A DNA stretch of 64,000 nucleotides from Bryobacterales bacterium (lineage in GTDB: Bacteria > Acidobacteriota > Terriglobia > Bryobacterales > Bryobacteraceae), in NCBI GenBank assembly GCA_003166865.1, contig PMUP01000097.1, forward strand, positions 62,001-126,000, given 5' to 3'. Every line of letters starts with the position of its first letter. The first letter of the stretch is position 1. This document shows, in pieces, positions 61,591 through 64,000 of the stretch. A model generated the notes under the pieces. It was not told the origin of the DNA. It saw nothing but the letters and a program-made list of their open reading frames with translations, and ran no database searches. Both the position numbers and the translations under genes were made by a program.

Positions 61591-62351
61591 TGTTAGATCC
61601 CCTGATGTTAGACCCAGTCGCCGCGTACGATCGCATCGGGCCCGTGTTCGCGCGCATCGCCGAAAAGCGCAGATCGTATCTGGACAGCATCGATCAGCTT
61701 GTGATCTCCGAGATACCACCTGGAAGCCGCTCCTTGCTCGATGTCGGAGCAGGCGATGGCGGGCGAGCGCGCCGGATCGCACAGGCCCGGGACATTGCGG
61801 AGCTGGTTCTGGTAGAGCCCAGTGTGGCGATGCAGGGCGACACCTCAGACACCAAACTGCGGACCATGCGCGCTGAAGAGCTTCGCTTGGTCCAAGGCGA
61901 GTTTGACGTCATCACCTGTCTCTGGAATGTCCTGGGGCACATCTTTCCCTCCGCCAGCCGCTTGGAGGTTCTCCGCCAGTTTGCGCGTCTGGTCTCTCCA
62001 CAAGGCCGCATCTTCGTCGATGTGCAGCATCGCTACAATGCGCGCCACTACGGCGCGATTCCAACCGCGCTTCGCTTTCTGCACGATCATCTGAGCTGGA
62101 AAGAGACCAATGGCGATGTCGTGGTCGCCTGGGCTATCCAGGAAGACATCGAGGAAGTGCGATGCACAACGCGAGGACACGTCTTTACTCATAGGGAGTT
62201 TCGTTCTCTCGCCCAGGCAGCCGGCCTTAACATCGAGAACCGGTTTGTCGTCGACTACGCGACCGGAGAATGCCGGCGATGGAGCATCGAAGGACATCTC
62301 CTTTACGTTTTGGGACCAACCGCCCGCCGCAGCGTGCAGCAGACTTCGTGA
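61581..62351 (+). CDS. Class I SAM-dependent methyltransferase
   Basis: A 256-residue protein with SAM motif I LLDVGAGDGGRARR (residues 53-62), acidic residue at the end of strand 2 (LVLVEPS) and motif IV-like DVITCLWNVLGHIFPSASRL. The GTG start at 61581 overlaps the amidase by 10 bp; an ATG follows three codons later. Substrate not identifiable. Its last 49 bases overlap, on the other strand, the end of the aminotransferase gene at 62303. Confidence 0.85.
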   Translation: MSLMLDPLMLDPVAAYDRIGPVFARIAEKRRSYLDSIDQLVISEIPPGSRSLLDVGAGDGGRARRIAQARDIAELVLVEPSVAMQGDTSDTKLRTMRAEELRLVQGEFDVITCLWNVLGHIFPSASRLEVLRQFARLVSPQGRIFVDVQHRYNARHYGAIPTALRFLHDHLSWKETNGDVVVAWAIQEDIEEVRCTTRGHVFTHREFRSLAQAAGLNIENRFVVDYATGECRRWSIEGHLLYVLGPTARRSVQQTS

Positions 62352-63406
62352 ATCTGTTCCCTGGTCAGACGATTGAAAAACGGCAGCGCCAAGGTTTGAC
62401 CCGCGGCTTGCTCGGTGATTTGCAGATCGTCCCGCGGATTCCCATAGGGCGCAAACAGCGGTTGCCGATGCAGCGGAGCAAAATACCGCGCGCAACCGAT
62501 TCCCTGCTCTGTTAATCTTCCCAGGATCGCGTCGCGATTTTCCAGACGAACCACGTACACGAACCAACACAAGCGTCCATCTTTAGTCGTTAGCGGCGGC
62601 GTGGTCACTTCGGGGATCGCCTGAAGTTCCTCGGAATACTGAATAGCAAGCGCCTCGCGACAATCCAGAATGTCGTCGATGCGTTTGATCTGCTCCAGAC
62701 CGAGCGCGCAGTTCAATTCAGAAAGCCGATAGTTGTATCCGAGGAGGCGATGGTCCAGCCAACCGTCAGACTCCATCCTCCCTTGATTGCGAAGCGCCCG
62801 GATTGTATCCGCCATTTGAGAATCCCGAGTCACCACCATGCCGCCCTCGCCGGTCGTGATCGGTTTGTTGGGATAGAAACCAAACACCCCGAGATCTCCG
62901 ATCCCGCCGACGGGCCGCCCCCGATAGCGGGCTCCGATCGCCTCGCAGGCGTCCTCAATCACGGGCAAACCGTGTCTCCGAGCGATGTCCATCATCGGAT
63001 CCATATCGGCAGGATGCCCGAACGTGTGGACAACGATGATGGCGCGCGTTTTCGGAGTGATGCTCCGCTCCAGTTTTTCGGGATCGATATTAAGCGTGAG
63101 TGGCTCGATATCCACAAATACGGGCCTGGCGCGCTCATAGAGAACCGCGTTTCCGGCGGCAATAAATGTAAAAGACGGCAAGATGACTTCGTCGCCTTCG
63201 CCTACGCCCAGCGCGCGCAGGCAAAGATGCAGACCCGCCGTTCCCGAACTGACGGCGATTCCGTGCGGGACGCCCACCAGATCCGCGATCGATCTCTCAA
63301 ATTCCTCCATCTTGGGGCCAATGCTAAGCCGCAGTGTTCGCAACACGCTCACCACGGCATCGATGTCGGCCTCCGTAATGTCGGGAGCCGAGAGCGGGAT
63401 CCTCAT
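62303..63406 (-). CDS. DegT/DnrJ/EryC1/StrS-type sugar aminotransferase
   Basis: A 367-residue PLP-dependent aminotransferase acting on nucleotide keto-sugars. It starts at ATG 63406 (MRIPLSAPDITEADIDAVVS). SGTAGLHLCLRALGVGEGDE, PSFTFIAAGNAVLYERARPV, IEDACEAIGARYRGRPVGG and the PLP lysine in GFYPNKPITTGEGGMVVT are diagnostic. It overlaps the NeuC-like epimerase upstream by ATGA. The pair resembles part of a nonulosonic acid (legionaminic or related) pathway used in surface glycans. This assignment is provisional because other genes lie outside the window. Confidence 0.9.
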   Translation of the reverse strand: MRIPLSAPDITEADIDAVVSVLRTLRLSIGPKMEEFERSIADLVGVPHGIAVSSGTAGLHLCLRALGVGEGDEVILPSFTFIAAGNAVLYERARPVFVDIEPLTLNIDPEKLERSITPKTRAIIVVHTFGHPADMDPMMDIARRHGLPVIEDACEAIGARYRGRPVGGIGDLGVFGFYPNKPITTGEGGMVVTRDSQMADTIRALRNQGRMESDGWLDHRLLGYNYRLSELNCALGLEQIKRIDDILDCREALAIQYSEELQAIPEVTTPPLTTKDGRLCWFVYVVRLENRDAILGRLTEQGIGCARYFAPLHRQPLFAPYGNPRDDLQITEQAAGQTLALPFFNRLTREQIHEVCCTLRRAVGPKT

Positions 63407-64000
63407 TCGATTGCCCGCGCGCGCTTCATCAAAAGTTCCTCGCCTAACGGCAGAGACGTCAGTGCCGCGACGATTCTTTGAGAAGCGCATCCATCCCCGT
63501 ATGGGTTCGCCATCCCTTTGAGCGATTGCCGGAATGCTTCGCTTCTCGCGGTTTGGATGCGATCCCGAATGGAAGCGGCGTCCGGTTCCGCATCGAGCAC
63601 GTTGCGGCCACGCTCGCGACCCTGCTGGCGGATTCCCACGTTGACCGCGGGCAAAGCGAAGGACGCAGCCTCAATGATCCCGCTGCTGGAATTTCCGAGC
63701 AAGAATTCGACGTGCGGGAGTAAACTCCAATATACAAGGGGCTCCAGGTTGACGAATACTCTGCCCTGACTGCGGTCGCAGAGGAACGACTCAATTCGCT
63801 CGATCAGTGCGCGGCTGCCCGCATCGGCGTTTGGATAGCAGAACAGAAGCTGCACCGGTACGGCCTGGAGCGCCGTGAACAGGGCATCCGCTTCGCGGGT
63901 GGTGTCCCGAGCGATGGTCGCCGGATGGTAGGTGACTAGCGCTGTAGGCACGCTGAGGTCGATGGCCAGACGCTGCTCGAGTTGTTCACGGCTCAATAGC
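63403..64000 (-). CDS. UDP-GlcNAc 2-epimerase (NeuC-like), C-terminal part
   Basis: The frame runs off the right edge, so only the C-terminal 198 or so residues are seen. YHPATIAR, FCYPNADAGSRALIERI and FLLGNSSSGIIEAASFALPA followed by NVGIRQQGRERGRNVLDAEP are characteristic of hydrolysing UDP-N-acetylglucosamine 2-epimerases of the NeuC/LegG type. These make N-acetylmannosamine-type sugars for sialic or legionaminic acid synthesis. Translationally coupled to the aminotransferase. Confidence 0.88.
   Translation of the reverse strand, partial: LLSREQLEQRLAIDLSVPTALVTYHPATIARDTTREADALFTALQAVPVQLLFCYPNADAGSRALIERIESFLCDRSQGRVFVNLEPLVYWSLLPHVEFLLGNSSSGIIEAASFALPAVNVGIRQQGRERGRNVLDAEPDAASIRDRIQTARSEAFRQSLKGMANPYGDGCASQRIVAALTSLPLGEELLMKRARAIE

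Noticed and set aside
1-64000. CRISPR arrays, tRNA or rRNA genes, prophage or transposase genes
   Set aside because: No regularly spaced repeats, no tRNA-like cloverleaf sequence and no transposase or phage motif were recognised on either strand by eye; short or diverged examples could be missed.

Overview
The window looks like a chromosome segment of a soil Acidobacteriota of the Solibacter/Bryobacter type. The reasons are the large Oar-like TonB-dependent receptors with a carboxypeptidase-regulatory-like N-terminus, the many secreted 'PDLxGxW' and AHHSFxAEFD (DUF6152-like) proteins, CRTAC1/ASPIC-UnbV proteins, BlaI-M56 pairs, para-nitrobenzyl-esterase-type hydrolases and PQQ dehydrogenases. 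No rRNA, tRNA, CRISPR array, transposase or integrase was seen.

Layout. 1-5.2 kb: a truncated helix-turn-helix gene, two KdpE-like response regulators, a short KdpD-like kinase and a zinc alcohol dehydrogenase. 5.5-21.9 kb: an aromatic O-demethylation island with two TonB receptors, two MetE-like zinc methyltransferases, a VOC ring-cleavage-type protein, LysR and GntR regulators and a clear ligM (vanillate/3-O-methylgallate O-demethylase). Six copies of the palindrome TGCATGCA lie only in its intergenic regions, two pairs of them exactly 22 bp apart. 21.9-28.7 kb: a tight six-gene minus-strand operon (PQQ dehydrogenase, DUF6152-like, PDLxGxW protein, esterase, degenerate metallo-beta-lactamase fold, secreted protein). 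29-36.7 kb: LLM flavoenzyme, MBL hydrolase, more PDLxGxW/DUF6152 genes, a DUF2157 pair bracketed by 27-bp direct repeats, and an alpha/beta hydrolase. 36.7-42.3 kb: aerobic benzoyl-CoA (box) genes: a beheaded boxR, boxC, boxB, a small winged-helix protein and a MaoC hydratase, with an ice-binding (DUF3494) protein gene lodged between the boxR remnant and boxC. 42.4-45.9 kb: BlaI/M56 pair and two alpha/beta-hydrolase-fold proteins that both lack the nucleophile serine. 46-52.8 kb, minus strand: an operon ending in a benzoate-CoA ligase. 52.9-62.4 kb: a plus-strand operon of a five-haem cytochrome/TPR protein, CRTAC1, a TPR/ASPIC lipoprotein, an amidase and a methyltransferase. 62.3-64 kb: sugar aminotransferase and NeuC-like epimerase.

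The most striking content is at 50.9-52.8 kb. Two consecutive genes each carry an in-frame UGA exactly where a redox cysteine belongs: an AhpD-like protein reading C-P-F-U, and a membrane-anchored DUF3179 protein reading U-T-L-C. Each UGA is followed, after 17 and 15 nt respectively, by a perfect 6-bp hairpin whose loop starts GGUC (GGUC and GGUCU), the hallmark of a bacterial SECIS element. I read them as a two-selenoprotein operon. Ordinary gene callers would split each into two fragments.

Working together, the cell seems equipped to import plant- or lignin-derived aromatics (TonB receptors), demethylate methoxy-aromatics (LigM) with methyl groups passed on to MetE-like enzymes, and degrade benzoate through benzoyl-CoA epoxidation (ligase, BoxB, BoxC). 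BoxA, BoxD, PQQ biosynthesis and the selABCD genes must lie elsewhere.
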